From a virus, in IMG/VR virus record IMGVR_UViG_3300009164_000261, positions 1 to 29,174 of that record: DNA of 29,174 nucleotides. One strand, 5' to 3'. Shown piece by piece: positions 24,701 to 29,174 of this stretch. How positions within the stretch are numbered: position 1 is the first letter of the stretch; each line of letters begins with the position of its first letter. Position numbers and translations under genes: made by a program. The notes below the pieces were generated by a model. The model had not been told where the DNA came from. It did no database searches and saw only the letters and a program-made list of their open reading frames with translations.

Positions 24701-27576
24701 GCGGTGCACCAGAAGAAGTGGTACCGGGACAAGTTGTAGACAGTGTTGCAATTAAAGTATTTGACAGACCGAGCGATGGATCTGCTACGGTAAAAGTATT
24801 AAATTATATTGCAGACGGAGTTAATAAGAAATTTAATCTAGAACAATTTCCAAATAGCCAAGATGCAGTTTATATCAAATTAAATTCTACAGTACTGACC
24901 ACGGGTACCGATTATTATCTTGACTATCCTAACAAACAAGTAATCTTAAGAAATGTACCTGCTAAAGGTAGTATAGTTACTTTACATAGTTTTGGATTCA
25001 ACGGAACTAACATTTTAGATGCTGATTATTTTGTTGCAGATGGAAAAACAAAAGAATTTATCACTAAAGCTCCTTATGTAGACACAGATTTTAATTATCT
25101 TGTTTATCTTGACGGTATAGCAATCAGCCCAACATTGTTTAAAACTGACAATACATACGATAGTCCAAACAGAATTGGTTTTAGATTCAGTATTGCGCCG
25201 ACTAAATTTCAAACTTTAAATTATCTAATAGTATTGGGAAATCAACAGACTTATGCAATATTTAAAAATGAAAAACTAGCAACTAACGGTAGTTCAACAT
25301 ATACATTATCGAATACTATTGGATCAAGTGTCCCATTAGAGACTAGTGTGTTGATTCGTGCTAACCAGCAAATTTTGCAAGGTCCTAAGACATCATATTT
25401 TACAATTGCTGGAAATCAATATACCTACACGTTAGATAGATTATCAGTACAACCCTATAGTGTTAATACAGCGGACCTTATTGTATACGCTGATGGAGTT
25501 TTATTAGAACTATCTACAGATTATACTGTAGATACTTCAGAAGTAAGTATTTCAATTAATAGAAAAGTATATAGTAAGTACAAAACAAAACGATTGATTA
25601 TAAATGTTAAATCAGCACAAGATTACTATATCGTTGGCAATACAATTACATTTAGTCAACCATACGGTTTATCTGATTATGTTGAAGTAGTATCTGCATA
25701 CAAGCACGATATTTTACAGATACAACGTACACGAACAACTGCAACTAGCAATTTACAATTTAGTTCAGCTAGTGCCGATTATTATAGATATGTTGGAGTA
25801 TTAGGCGGCAAGATAGAATTGCCATCAACTATTTTAACAGAACCGCAACTATGGGTTACAAAAAATAAACTATTATTAATTAATGGAGTTGATTATCGAG
25901 TAAATCCAGATTTATCTAGCATCACATTAGATACTCCTCCTGGAATTAATGATGAATTTGAAGCAATTATTTTTGCCGGCGAATCAGTTAAAGCCGGTAT
26001 AAGCTATATGCAATTTAAAGATATGCTAAACAGAACAGTTTATAAACGTTTAAATCTTTATAAACAAAATGAATTAGTGCAAGATCTCTACTACTATGAT
26101 AAAGAAATTTTTGTAAAAGATGCTGGTAATTTTGATAAACCTAATCCTGCAATTAATAAACCGGGTGTTGTTGAAATCAACGGTGAGCGTATTGAATATT
26201 TTACAATTAAAAATAATACTACACTTGGACAGTTGCGCCGAGGTACATTAGGAACTGGTATTCCTACAGTGCATGGTACTGGGTCAAAGGTACAAGATAT
26301 TGGGCCTAGCGAAACCATTCCTTATGTTGATACGTTTAAAACAGAACAAATTACAATTGATAATTACACAACAAAATTAATTATTCCACTAAGTTTTGTT
26401 CCTAGTAAAACAACAAGTTCGTGGTCAGCTACTCCTAGTAGCCTTAAATTATTTGATAATGCAGTAATACAAAAATTTGTTAGCAAAACAGGTACAGGTC
26501 CATACTTAGTAACCTTTGCAGTTCCTCAGCAAAACTATACACCTGCGCTTAACAAATATTTGCTAATTTCTAATAACAGTAACACTAACTACAATGGATA
26601 TCATACAGTATCTTCGTCAAACATATCTAATAGTATTACAATAGTTCCAACATCGGTAAACGCATTTGTAACAGTTGGTAGTGCAATCGATGTGACATTT
26701 ATAATTCCTATACAAACAACTGCGCCAACTACAGGAATTTACTATATTATTTCAGGCTCAACTCCTATAGAATATAATGGTGCATGGCTATGTTCTGCTA
26801 GTACAACAACAAGTATTACGTTGACTATATCTAATAATTATGGAATATTTAAAGTACTGCCAGGTTCAATTCAATCAACACATACAATTACTGTATCATA
26901 TGATACTGACCCTGGAGTTTATAGTACAAAACTAATAACTACAATATCAGCATCGACGTACGGAGAAGCAGATGAAATAGAAGTGTTTGTTGGCGGATAC
27001 GATACATCTACAGTATGGGAACCAAATACAATTTTTGATGTAGATCAAATTTTAACAGTTAACAGTTACACTTATAGGGTTACTACTAAACATAGAAGCG
27101 GCACAACATTTAATAGTGCGGTATCTACATTAGATAGTGACAACTTGATTATTTCAACAGGAGTACCTGCAACTACTGTACGTACATTCTTTGTTGGTAA
27201 TACTCGTTTAAAGAAAAGTCCTTACTCTGTTTATAATGTAGAAAAGGCACCTGCAAGCCCAGAAGGCGATGTTAGTTTCAATGCGGATTTTGCAGTCGAT
27301 GGTATTAATAAAGAACTAATATTAACTAATAAACTTACTACTGGTACGGTAGTAACAATTATACGAAAATTTGGACAAGCATGGACAGTTAATAATGAAT
27401 CATTGCAAACTAGTCAAACTAAGATTGCTAAGTTTATTACAGCAGTTCCTGGAGTATGGGTAACAAGTAACCGTATTACAAGTACACAAACCGGTTTAAC
27501 AACCGCAACAACAACATTTGATAACGTTACTAAATCGTTTGATAATGATGATACAACATTCGATCAAGGAAATTAA
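9787..27576 (+). CDS. Giant baseplate-associated virion protein, 5929 residues (possibly gp7-like)
   Basis: A single uninterrupted frame of 5929 codons. Residues 1-~140 (LLPKYYRTDDNRKF, IGRKNAKS, YSWDPHIDWDKFISFQQYYW) and later blocks (PWEMLGISEEPSWWQQQYGP near 1132; HNVGKLKQTITYTNDNLANF near 4117) resemble, from memory, large structural proteins downstream of gp6 in marine T4-like phages. Position suggests a wedge protein, perhaps replacing gp7, but I see no proven T4 equivalent. In order there are: the N-terminal module; three CBM5/12-like modules (1432-1778); propeller blades (~2160-2438); a ~825-residue insertion with a fourth CBM-like module and ~60-residue repeats; further blades (~3265-3460); GSGY repeats; three ~48-residue FGG-type repeats (4567-4881); several 'VNGV..DY' beta-domains; a conserved LGQLRRGTLGTG block (~5485); and a C-terminus ending KSFDNDDTTFDQGN. 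The start overlaps gp6 by 8 nt and has only a weak CGGA upstream, so translational coupling is likely. Role in host contact is inference. Confidence 0.8.
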   Translation: MSDNTNPTGSNNFSTVDLLPKYYRTDDNRKFIQATIDQLTQKGTAKKVNGFIGRKNAKSANGKDIYINAPTTVRQDYQLEPAVVVNDVTGNVEFFKDYQDFINQLKVFGGNVDNHERLNRQEFYSWDPHIDWDKFISFQQYYWLPYGPDVINIVGQQLNVVSTFKVELTTSATQQKEYLFTPNGLDRNPVVTLYRGQTYYFEINSPGEPFSIKTARTLGTLDRYTDEGYVSKFGVTNGTIKFTVPISGPDTLYYVSERDPNLGSIFKFLDITENTYINLETDLIGKKTYTLSNGTPLSNGMKVSFGGNVTPASYTSGEYYVEGVGTAITLIPTTIFEVISTYTEDRSVAFDSTLFDQYPFAAANSYAGKQDYITINKASKDRNPWSRYNRWFHKDTINASAAFNNKLADFDQSNRATRPIIEFNPDLKLFNFGVVATKDVDLVDSYTKDVFSNIEGKAGYNVDGIDLAAGMRVVFVADTDALVNNKVYKVTFVNIENSGIGVPQIRLILDESPAINSNILVRQGQIYQGKTFWYNGTTWVLGQQKTTVNQAPLFDMFDANQQSFSLYPGSRFAGNKIFSYKLGTTTTDSILGFSLSYQNINNVGDILFSFNLISDTFDYKENEILVTKSVNTGFLSKLEFNNDTTYVNGWQISKVTRYQPGVRIYKDSGLTNNFPLDIYDNKTNLLDLEARVFVNGIRIDSAAWTLVDAVNYKQIKLVTDIALTDVLTIKAFSAQPINANGFYEIPINLQNNPLNVDMKNFTLGEVADHLNSIVDNIQDEFVGLVSGSNNLRDLGNVTPYGTKFVQHSGPASLAVYHIASEQNNIIRALEKSRDDYGKFKHSFLLAAQNLGTDTNVVAQVDLLLKKLVSNKTKKSSYYFSDMVPFTGKKVTEYTIVDNRIRTYPLTNVYSNTELSNKAVSVYLNGIQPPEGIQLLYGKDYTFTTDGYVLITNNVELLDGNTLTIFEYDSTDGCFIPPTPTKLGLWPKFEPKIYVDYSLLTPRTMIQGHDGSQTLAYGDYRDNIILELEKRIYNNLQIQYDSTIFDIYDIIPGYYRNSDYSLDEINRVLAPGFYKWANLVGRDFSKQVGFNKDSTFTYNYRGHPSPDGRELPGYWRGIFRWVYDTDRPNICPWEMLGISEEPSWWQQQYGPAPYTSNNTIMWKDLEEGAVKEPGMPVEYRTQFARPDLLNHLPVDESGNLVSPVSARLANGVFSTDNQGSYIFGDVAPVESAWRRSSYYPFSILIAAMVLKPAHTLATCLDKSRTVRNLCGQLVYKDTGLHIKPSDIVLPSIYSSSTRVYTSGIINYLIESLITTNVNYYNNYQYNLDNLDIKLSYRVSGFTSKDNFNLILDSKNPASTGNVFVPPENYKIFYNSSSPIAKLSYSGIIITKLSEGYEIKGYSLSEAFFKYFPPRQELGPRINVGGISASFVNWTAGKTYSVGQNVFYNGKYYRTLYAVTPNVFDVKAFAALPELPVTGGVSSVFRNAWDSSSVNILPYGSVLSNVQQVVDFILGYGEYLKSQGFIFEDFNNNLGNVTNWSTTAKEFMFWTTQKWSTGQDTWQQWIPNRAVGHGTIVKYQDVYYRALQNIPEQPAFLENNYIKLDGLNTIGSAVISLSPAANALSFSSILSVAEDINNPFNEYEIYKVDGSSLTPSDLNSNRQGNVVTFSPDDNGTIYNASFYLVQKEQILVLDNSTVFNDVIYNPESGYRQERIKVAGFISSEWFGGFEVPGFIFDRADVKQWSSWTDYALGDIVSYQGYYYSAVRFLAGTDEFDSNNWMQIKKPQPALLPNWSYKAGQFEDFYNLDQDNFDTGQQVIAQHLVGYQKRQYLSNIIQDNISEFQFYQGMIKEKGTQNSLNKLFDVLSAENKESLTFYEEWGIRVGQYGASQSYEAVEFLIEQPNLTKNPQGFYLTIQPEVSTNYNVNISANDVYVKPRGYTADPWPVNNTQKLFLRTPGYVQPTDQVYQISTLEELLATSVASFNTGMYIWVTFEKTSWNIYRFSSSTIKPSDAIYNSSNKTITIFSNNQLDSSLLGQYVALKQIAFAGFYKVVDVNLQDFTIEAPSYKPGAEWPTAETIAANLEIFRLYSVRADSIDNANDIIKSFTSPGDKIWIDNDSSNKWAELELNSVYTSTEIRKPYPTSDMAHGRIVVTNLEGTVTAVSTQVGEVIVYSKQGPRWIFKQIIKRPFMSQNVFGQNPNALDTFANTMAMSPDGEFLAIGSPRVGNLATKQLANGNVICDPSATNSVNLQAGAVSLYQKTSYDEYILLFTIVSGDNTANQQFGSSLAFGDGKLFIGSIGPSSSGTQATVYQLKYVAVNGVESVASTLNADGDDANAIVTVTYDGGIASTVSSTSDLIFDGGPALPIETTGDRWLLTKPGISVVNGTLSGFGADISVTNDNAILVISAPLAGNVYIYSLDANNNYNLIQTVSGPSQIVSNPTTISGVFAFNGGTLSGGTGFRNTTDKFLRTTISSVTTTGGSGTGLLVDVIVTSQGVLQTVTVRDPGRNYKVNDIITVVNPLGTGGVLALTWATSTYNSGVQYKIGDTVIYGGNYYVAILDTINNSVTNATYWSPLTFANSTTGSNIATTTNRSGSGLTVKLAHTTTPGSLSGSIIIPVPGIRNFEIGQLVFSSTVPTAFAPNTYITQVNSVTYSGSVQNNILTVNKITAGLNPVVAEIVGSITEKTLTIEQLSGANIIPGMQLSGLGINGDYTIVSGSGTIWTISNSVTVSTREITATLYETIRSGMQLGNPALDTISTFTATVTTKGTANLTGATTTIVGGVATLYNAKITGITLTFDAVTGGDPVVPGMILTGSGVTAGTKILYGSGTIWTVNTSQTVAGPITITATLSSATIIGFILSFSSTSGAVLAPGMVLSGGTVLAGTTIIGGSGTSWTVSLSQNTTCTTATVPNGIISGNILTFTASSGSPVETGMVLTGGTVLDGTVITGGAGTTWYVNISQSTTCTRATSQAFLLNAQIDGTTLTFTDNTGIGLFAGMVLSGTGVVSGTYVVSGADTEWLISPSQTVVPTTITGTPVVLTAGTPSAGLILLGQQLSGNGVTSGTAIIAAGSGTGKEGTYYVTPAQTVNSFAATSRYIVSNPVIIDGITVTGAAISGTTLTFSGQSGGNVQIGMLVTGSNVLPGTAILSGSSGTWQVNINQSVTSTTLLLTGTGRGGIGTYVVNQELTVGLTPTVASSLTINTPLLATLTGSAEVTSLKISNSGVSYSVGDTITFNRGGGLVTMSISTVTSNGFITVSVVGDGSVTKDSTQFGQSVAISKHGDYVAISSPLQSDIQENEGRVYILSNNSVLGNTYREYQQVLNPRQQSGDLFGYNIKFANDYKTLLIYSPGADSFDLTTFDAAETIFDSGSLLYKEISQNSGRIDVYDRYSKTWISGESLYTGGSNADGFGQSFAASDSIILIGAPHETEISENINGSPITEINSGKVYSYEKSAGSFSWTPAHRQADLIDIKKIKQAFLYNKVSNKLVRYLDIIDPTLGKIAGPAEQEISYKTFYDPAIYTVGTSSVNVDIGNSWQNKQAGKLWWDLRTTKFIDNHSENLIYRNSTLNMLATGASVDIYEWVETKLTPAEWKVQADTDAGLVDNISGTPLYTDCYSVKQYFNAFNNAFENTYYFWVRNKRLTPTIADRKISANSVAQLISNPRGQGYPFIALTGKNSFSLINCQNLLDGLDVILGVEYWITEQTDQNIHAQWKLIDNSPSTKLPSVIEEKWFDSLCGKDQGDMPVPDLNLPAKLRYGIESRPRQGMFVNNFEALKQFVERVNSTLIKEQIVEQRNISKLESYDAEPKLFTGVFDTTVDTDAELRVVSVSTAKSAVMSPVIVNGSIVDVIIQSAGSGYKSSPTITINGSGFGAKLKAIINIAGAIIGAEIISKGKGYTSSTTLEVRPFSALVRSDSVANGNWSIYAYVTSAITGTQSWVRVKTQSYDVRNYWSKVDWYATGFNQFSIIDFAVDVFAELGTVDPDIGQTVKVRMSGSNGWQLLLCYSKSTSIDWTQRYQVIGIENGTLQLSSKLYSFVNNNIGYDSSIYDNTGYDYTASKELRVILNSLKDDILIDTLKSEYLNLFFSSVRYAHTEQTYIDWAFKTSFVKAQHNVGKLKQTITYTNDNLANFQDYISEVIPYRTTVREFVSNYTAVDSSSSVITDFDLPATFGTGNGNVIKTYVKDGKIIADRSEIQTYPWKHWLLNAGFQITSIVIIDNGSGYVTAPTVRIISDSGKGAVAQAFIANGKVNRILLVSSGSGYLSAPTIIIDGGSSASGTTAKAIAIIGKSNVRSSFIKMKFDRTTNTYYTIQLNETQTFTGTGNKTTFTLVWAPDVKIGQSTVKVDNAIVLRDNYTLTTVKSATKGYTTYSGVITLKTAPAIGTKITVEYLKDIDLLNASDRIQYYYNPTTGQLGKSLDQLMTGVDYGGVIVTGLDYSVSRGWNSVGFMQDLWDSYENTYNDYAVTISNETVVSRTFTLPYIPEVFTNVNVYYSAIYNTSFTSDGAQLIYTLPSAYTFVDAIQVQLDKTVAGLTLNVTSTSTERITVTQLVTGFNYLKTTSTVNLSIGKAIKIISGSFGGFITNQTYYVNEIIDLTTFKVGSSVGGSEFTVAGGLGSMIIQYATSSNYLTAPTASLFPGLAFQFKGTVFGGFSRDVTYYVKDIVSSTLFTVSATIGGSVYPVSSAQGIMPLSQVAAAPAATVNLNNITGLKIGDVATCNITGSIADGTSIQKILTATNQVVLTNILYGDILAGTEINFIRTLTAPVDYRYLTNVSLQLSEPPVAGATINVTSSFDPVRIDDENFDKQWVITKTEAGTNIITTITPITFNVGDSIGFSGTLFGNIQPATTYYVKEILTNRTFKISATSSGPEYVLLSATGSMIGRSTGNANAVMATYVADGTEPIITIPNTYTLVSGDVIIFRKSTSDGAISVNENDYDTALDGGALEYNSATGLNPDEIIVDGDGFVTTDTSGAPEEVVPGQVVDSVAIKVFDRPSDGSATVKVLNYIADGVNKKFNLEQFPNSQDAVYIKLNSTVLTTGTDYYLDYPNKQVILRNVPAKGSIVTLHSFGFNGTNILDADYFVADGKTKEFITKAPYVDTDFNYLVYLDGIAISPTLFKTDNTYDSPNRIGFRFSIAPTKFQTLNYLIVLGNQQTYAIFKNEKLATNGSSTYTLSNTIGSSVPLETSVLIRANQQILQGPKTSYFTIAGNQYTYTLDRLSVQPYSVNTADLIVYADGVLLELSTDYTVDTSEVSISINRKVYSKYKTKRLIINVKSAQDYYIVGNTITFSQPYGLSDYVEVVSAYKHDILQIQRTRTTATSNLQFSSASADYYRYVGVLGGKIELPSTILTEPQLWVTKNKLLLINGVDYRVNPDLSSITLDTPPGINDEFEAIIFAGESVKAGISYMQFKDMLNRTVYKRLNLYKQNELVQDLYYYDKEIFVKDAGNFDKPNPAINKPGVVEINGERIEYFTIKNNTTLGQLRRGTLGTGIPTVHGTGSKVQDIGPSETIPYVDTFKTEQITIDNYTTKLIIPLSFVPSKTTSSWSATPSSLKLFDNAVIQKFVSKTGTGPYLVTFAVPQQNYTPALNKYLLISNNSNTNYNGYHTVSSSNISNSITIVPTSVNAFVTVGSAIDVTFIIPIQTTAPTTGIYYIISGSTPIEYNGAWLCSASTTTSITLTISNNYGIFKVLPGSIQSTHTITVSYDTDPGVYSTKLITTISASTYGEADEIEVFVGGYDTSTVWEPNTIFDVDQILTVNSYTYRVTTKHRSGTTFNSAVSTLDSDNLIISTGVPATTVRTFFVGNTRLKKSPYSVYNVEKAPASPEGDVSFNADFAVDGINKELILTNKLTTGTVVTIIRKFGQAWTVNNESLQTSQTKIAKFITAVPGVWVTSNRITSTQTGLTTATTTFDNVTKSFDNDDTTFDQGN
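16264..17100 (+). other. FG-GAP-like beta-propeller, first half (giant protein)
   Basis: Residues ~2160-2438 contain successive propeller-type units: GEVIVYSKQGPRWIFKQI; TMAMSPDGEFLAIGSPRVG ... AGAVSLYQK; QQFGSSLAFGDGKLFIGSIG ... ATVYQLK; and GFGADISVTNDNAILVISAP ... GNVYIYSLD. Each has the FG/S..A...DG..L.IG.P motif followed 15-40 residues later by a G.V.(I/L)Y strand, as in FG-GAP/integrin-like repeats. The series stops after IYSLD and resumes about 830 residues later with the same motifs. Confidence 0.6.
17206..17370 (+). repeat. GSGY-type beta repeat, copy upstream of the ~60-residue repeats
   Basis: Residues ~2474-2528 follow the pattern 'GGSGTGLLVDVIVTSQGVLQ, TVTVRDPGRNYKVNDIITV', a variant of the phage virion repeat with V.(V)..(G).GY...(D)..TV. 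A shorter related copy (SLKISNSGVSYSVGDTITF) occurs at 19432-19506, on the far side of the ~60-residue repeats, so the two bracket that array. Confidence 0.45.
17812..19302 (+). repeat. Run of seven ~60-residue protein repeats (giant protein)
   Basis: Seven units can be laid over each other, at about 17812-18009, 18151-18339, 18340-18519, 18520-18699, 18712-18891, 18892-19071 and 19108-19302. The common pattern is I.G..LTF...SG..(V).PGM.LSG.GV..GT.I..GSGT.WTVN.SQT(V)..T.(IT). Units four and five (by start 18340 and 18520) are most alike: MVLSGGTVLAGTTIIGGSGT against MVLTGGTVLDGTVITGGAGT, both ending SQ(N/S)TTCT. A divergent copy precedes them at 17611-17800. At the DNA level the copies differ widely, so the array is old and held at protein level. 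Similar repeats occur in many phage tail proteins of uncultured viruses. Confidence 0.75.
19579..20166 (+). other. FG-GAP-like beta-propeller, second half (giant protein)
   Basis: Residues ~3265-3460 resume the propeller motifs: QFGQSVAISKHGDYVAISSP ... GRVYILS; DLFGYNIKFANDYKTLLIYSP ... GRIDVYDRYS; and DGFGQSFAASDSIILIGAP ... SGKVYSYEK. With the four units before the insertion this would give about seven blades, the usual number for such a ring. The count is by eye; the closing strand could come from either end. Confidence 0.6.
21262..21501 (+). repeat. GSGY-type beta repeats, tandem pair (giant protein)
   Basis: Residues 3826-3905 hold two units of the virion repeat V..G.(I)..V.(I)..(A)GSGY.S.PT(I)TI.G.G.GA: one with SIVDVIIQSAGSGYKSSPTI and one with IIGAEIISKGKGYTSSTTLE. 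A second pair lies about 900 nt downstream. Such repeats are common in phage structural proteins; no function is assigned. Confidence 0.55.
22414..22650 (+). repeat. GSGY-type beta repeats, second tandem pair (giant protein)
   Basis: Residues 4210-4288 carry ITSIVIIDNGSGYVTAPTVR and VNRILLVSSGSGYLSAPTII, with a GKGAVAQAFIANG strand between them. This is the same family as the pair at 21262-21501, and closer to its consensus. Confidence 0.6.
23485..24429 (+). repeat. Three ~48-residue FGG...TYYV repeats (giant protein)
   Basis: Copies lie at 23485-23640 (GSFGGFITNQTYYVNEII ... GGLGSM), 23701-23853 (GTVFGGFSRDVTYYVKDIV ... SAQGIM) and 24274-24429 (GTLFGNIQPATTYYVKEIL ... SATGSM). Each runs (G)..FGG(I)....TYYV.(E/D)I.....F.(V/I)S...GG......(A).G.M. 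Copies one and two are about 60 nt apart, and the third follows after ~420 nt that encode other beta-domains. Function unknown; a stalk or spacer role is likely. Confidence 0.7.
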
Positions 27577-27579
27577 AAA

Positions 27580-29174
27580 ATGGCACAACAGATTCTTAAC
27601 ATTGGATCAACAGTTAATGATGGTACTGGCGATACATTACGTACTGGAGCTCAAAAAATAAATGCAAACTTTGCAGAGTTATACTTAACAACAATTCCAA
27701 CTCAAACAGGAAACGGTGGAAAGTTTTTAACTACAGACGGAACAGGAACAGCTTGGGCAACTATTACAGATACTATTACAGCGGCCGCTAATCAGTTAAC
27801 TGGAACAACACTGGCACCGAGCGTAGTTACTAGTAGTTTAACTACTGTCGGTACACTAACAAATTTAACAGTTACAAATACAATAACAGGTAGCATAACT
27901 GGTAATGCGGCAACAGTTACTAACGGTGTATATACAAGCACAACATACCAAAATCCAGGCTGGTTAGGAAGTTTGTCTGGAACAAAAATTACTGGAGATA
28001 TTGTAGGTAATTCTGGAACAGTTACAAATGGAGTGTATACAAATCAGATTTACAATAATCCTATCTGGATTTCAGCATTAAGCCCAGACAAAGTTTTACC
28101 AACACCTGTTGGACAAAGCGGAAAATTTTTAACTACTAATGGCGCGGCAGGAGGTTATTCTTGGAGTACTATTTCTAATTTACCAGGTGGCGCACCAAAC
28201 AAAATTTTGTACCAGTCAGGCATTGGAGTTACAGGTTTCATCATAGCTCCAACATCTACAAATACATTCTTAAAATGGAATGGTAGTGCATTTGAATGGA
28301 CTGCCACTGGCGCTGGACAAGGTACAGTTACCCAAATACAAGGTACCGGAACAGTTAGTGGTATTACATTAACTGGAACAGTTACTAGTAACGGTAATTT
28401 AACATTAGGCGGAGCATTAGCATTATCAAGTGCTAATATTACAGATGCACTTGGATTCAATCCAGTCCAGTTAGCATCATTCAGTGTTACTACAAATAGT
28501 CCAAGCGGCGCAGGCAGTTTAGCATTTAATTCTTCAACAGGTGTGTTTACATTTACACCTCCTGCACCTCCAGTCGGAACTGTGAGTACAGTAAGTGTTG
28601 CCAGTGCCAATGGTTTTACAGGTACAGTAGCTAATGCCACAAGTACTCCTGCTATTACAATTACTACTAGTGTTACAGGTTTGTTAAAAGGTAATGGTAC
28701 AAGCGTATCTGCGGCCGTAGCAGGCACTGACTATTTCTTACCATTTGGAAGTCAGTCTGCCAACACAATTTATGCGGCTCCTAATGCGGCTTCTGGCTTA
28801 CCATCTTTTAGAGCTTTAGTTTCTTCAGATATTCCACTATTAAATCAAAATACAACTGGCTCTGCGGCCAGACTAACAGTAGCAAGAAATATTAACGGCA
28901 ACCCGTTTGATGGATCAGCTGACATCTCAGTAACCGTACCTGCTTCTACTGGAATCTCTGGACTTGCAGGCGGCGTAGCAAGTTTCTTAACTGGCGCATC
29001 TAGTTCAACACTAGCAAACGCAATTAGCGATGAAACAGGTTCTGGTGCTTTAGTATTTGCTTCTACACCAAGTTTAACTAGCCCAGATGTATCAACTAGC
29101 ATTACTACTCCTACAACAGGAACATTTAACTTAATTAATGCCAATGCTACTACTGTAAATTTTGCTGGAGTGGC
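27580..29174 (+). CDS. Tail-fibre / receptor-binding-type protein (C-terminus beyond window)
   Basis: An open frame of 531 codons runs to the right edge without a stop. The start ATG lies 3 nt after the giant gene's stop, with AAGGA at 27566-27570 inside that gene. The N-terminus ILNIGSTVNDGTGDTLRTGA then QKINANFAELY is a widespread phage fibre attachment module. After it come two copies of VTNGVYT..(T/I)Y.NP.W...LS (27916-27996 and 28021-28095), a GTVSGITLTGTVTSNGNLTL block (~28342), SLPSFRALVSSDIPLLN-like and NGNPFDGSADISVTVP segments, and a GLAGGVASFLTGASSSTLAN / ETGSGALVFASTPSL block (~28960-29090). All are recurrent in trimeric fibres of uncultured aquatic phages. The protein is very rich in Thr, Ser, Gly and Asn. 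The receptor-binding tip, expected at the C-terminus, is not visible. Confidence 0.8.
   Translation, partial: MAQQILNIGSTVNDGTGDTLRTGAQKINANFAELYLTTIPTQTGNGGKFLTTDGTGTAWATITDTITAAANQLTGTTLAPSVVTSSLTTVGTLTNLTVTNTITGSITGNAATVTNGVYTSTTYQNPGWLGSLSGTKITGDIVGNSGTVTNGVYTNQIYNNPIWISALSPDKVLPTPVGQSGKFLTTNGAAGGYSWSTISNLPGGAPNKILYQSGIGVTGFIIAPTSTNTFLKWNGSAFEWTATGAGQGTVTQIQGTGTVSGITLTGTVTSNGNLTLGGALALSSANITDALGFNPVQLASFSVTTNSPSGAGSLAFNSSTGVFTFTPPAPPVGTVSTVSVASANGFTGTVANATSTPAITITTSVTGLLKGNGTSVSAAVAGTDYFLPFGSQSANTIYAAPNAASGLPSFRALVSSDIPLLNQNTTGSAARLTVARNINGNPFDGSADISVTVPASTGISGLAGGVASFLTGASSSTLANAISDETGSGALVFASTPSLTSPDVSTSITTPTTGTFNLINANATTVNFAGV

Noticed and set aside
28155-28727. Minus-strand open frame of 190 codons opposite the fibre gene
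   Set aside because: The Val/Pro/Leu-rich product is what antisense reading of Thr/Gly/Asn-rich fibre repeats gives; the sense frame has clear fibre motifs. The same applies to 28845-29144.

Overview
The window is part of the late structural region of a T4-like myovirus (Caudoviricetes), AT-rich and of marine or freshwater type. The baseplate genes resemble those of cyanophage/pelagiphage-like T4 relatives more than coliphage T4. This rests on recognisable gp55, gp53, gp5, gp25 and gp6 homologues in a tight operon. They are followed by one enormous structural gene and a tail-fibre gene that runs off the right edge. No bacterial gene, tRNA, insertion sequence or integrase is visible, and the host cannot be named from the sequence.

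Layout: (1) 1-762, minus strand, is the late sigma factor gp55 gene, cut by the left edge. (2) 763-842 is a divergent control region. A near-consensus sigma70-type promoter points left to gp55, and a T4-type late promoter (AATAAATA) points right to the structural genes. (3) 843-6264 holds five tightly packed genes: a tail-tube cap/initiator protein, wedge protein gp53, a putative hub protein, the gp5 spike without a lysozyme domain, and gp25. (4) 6265-6311 is a short gap with a second AATAAATA late promoter. (5) 6312-9794 is an enlarged gp6. (6) 9787-27576 is a single 5929-codon gene filling about 61% of the window. (7) From 27580 comes a repetitive tail-fibre gene, open at the right edge.

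Working together: host RNA polymerase would transcribe gp55 early, and gp55 would then redirect polymerase to the late promoters of the baseplate operon. The cap, hub, spike and wedge proteins build the baseplate. The giant protein shares a conserved N-terminus with other marine T4-like virion proteins and carries carbohydrate-binding-like modules, a beta-propeller and several repeat families. It probably extends from the baseplate wedge, with the fibre protein acting in host recognition.

The two strongest unexpected signals are these. First, GCAGC and GCTGC (GCWGC) appear to be completely absent over 29 kb, while GCGGC/GCCGC is common, which looks like escape from a restriction system. Second, the beta-propeller of the giant protein is apparently split by about 800 residues of other modules, including a run of ~60-residue repeats.
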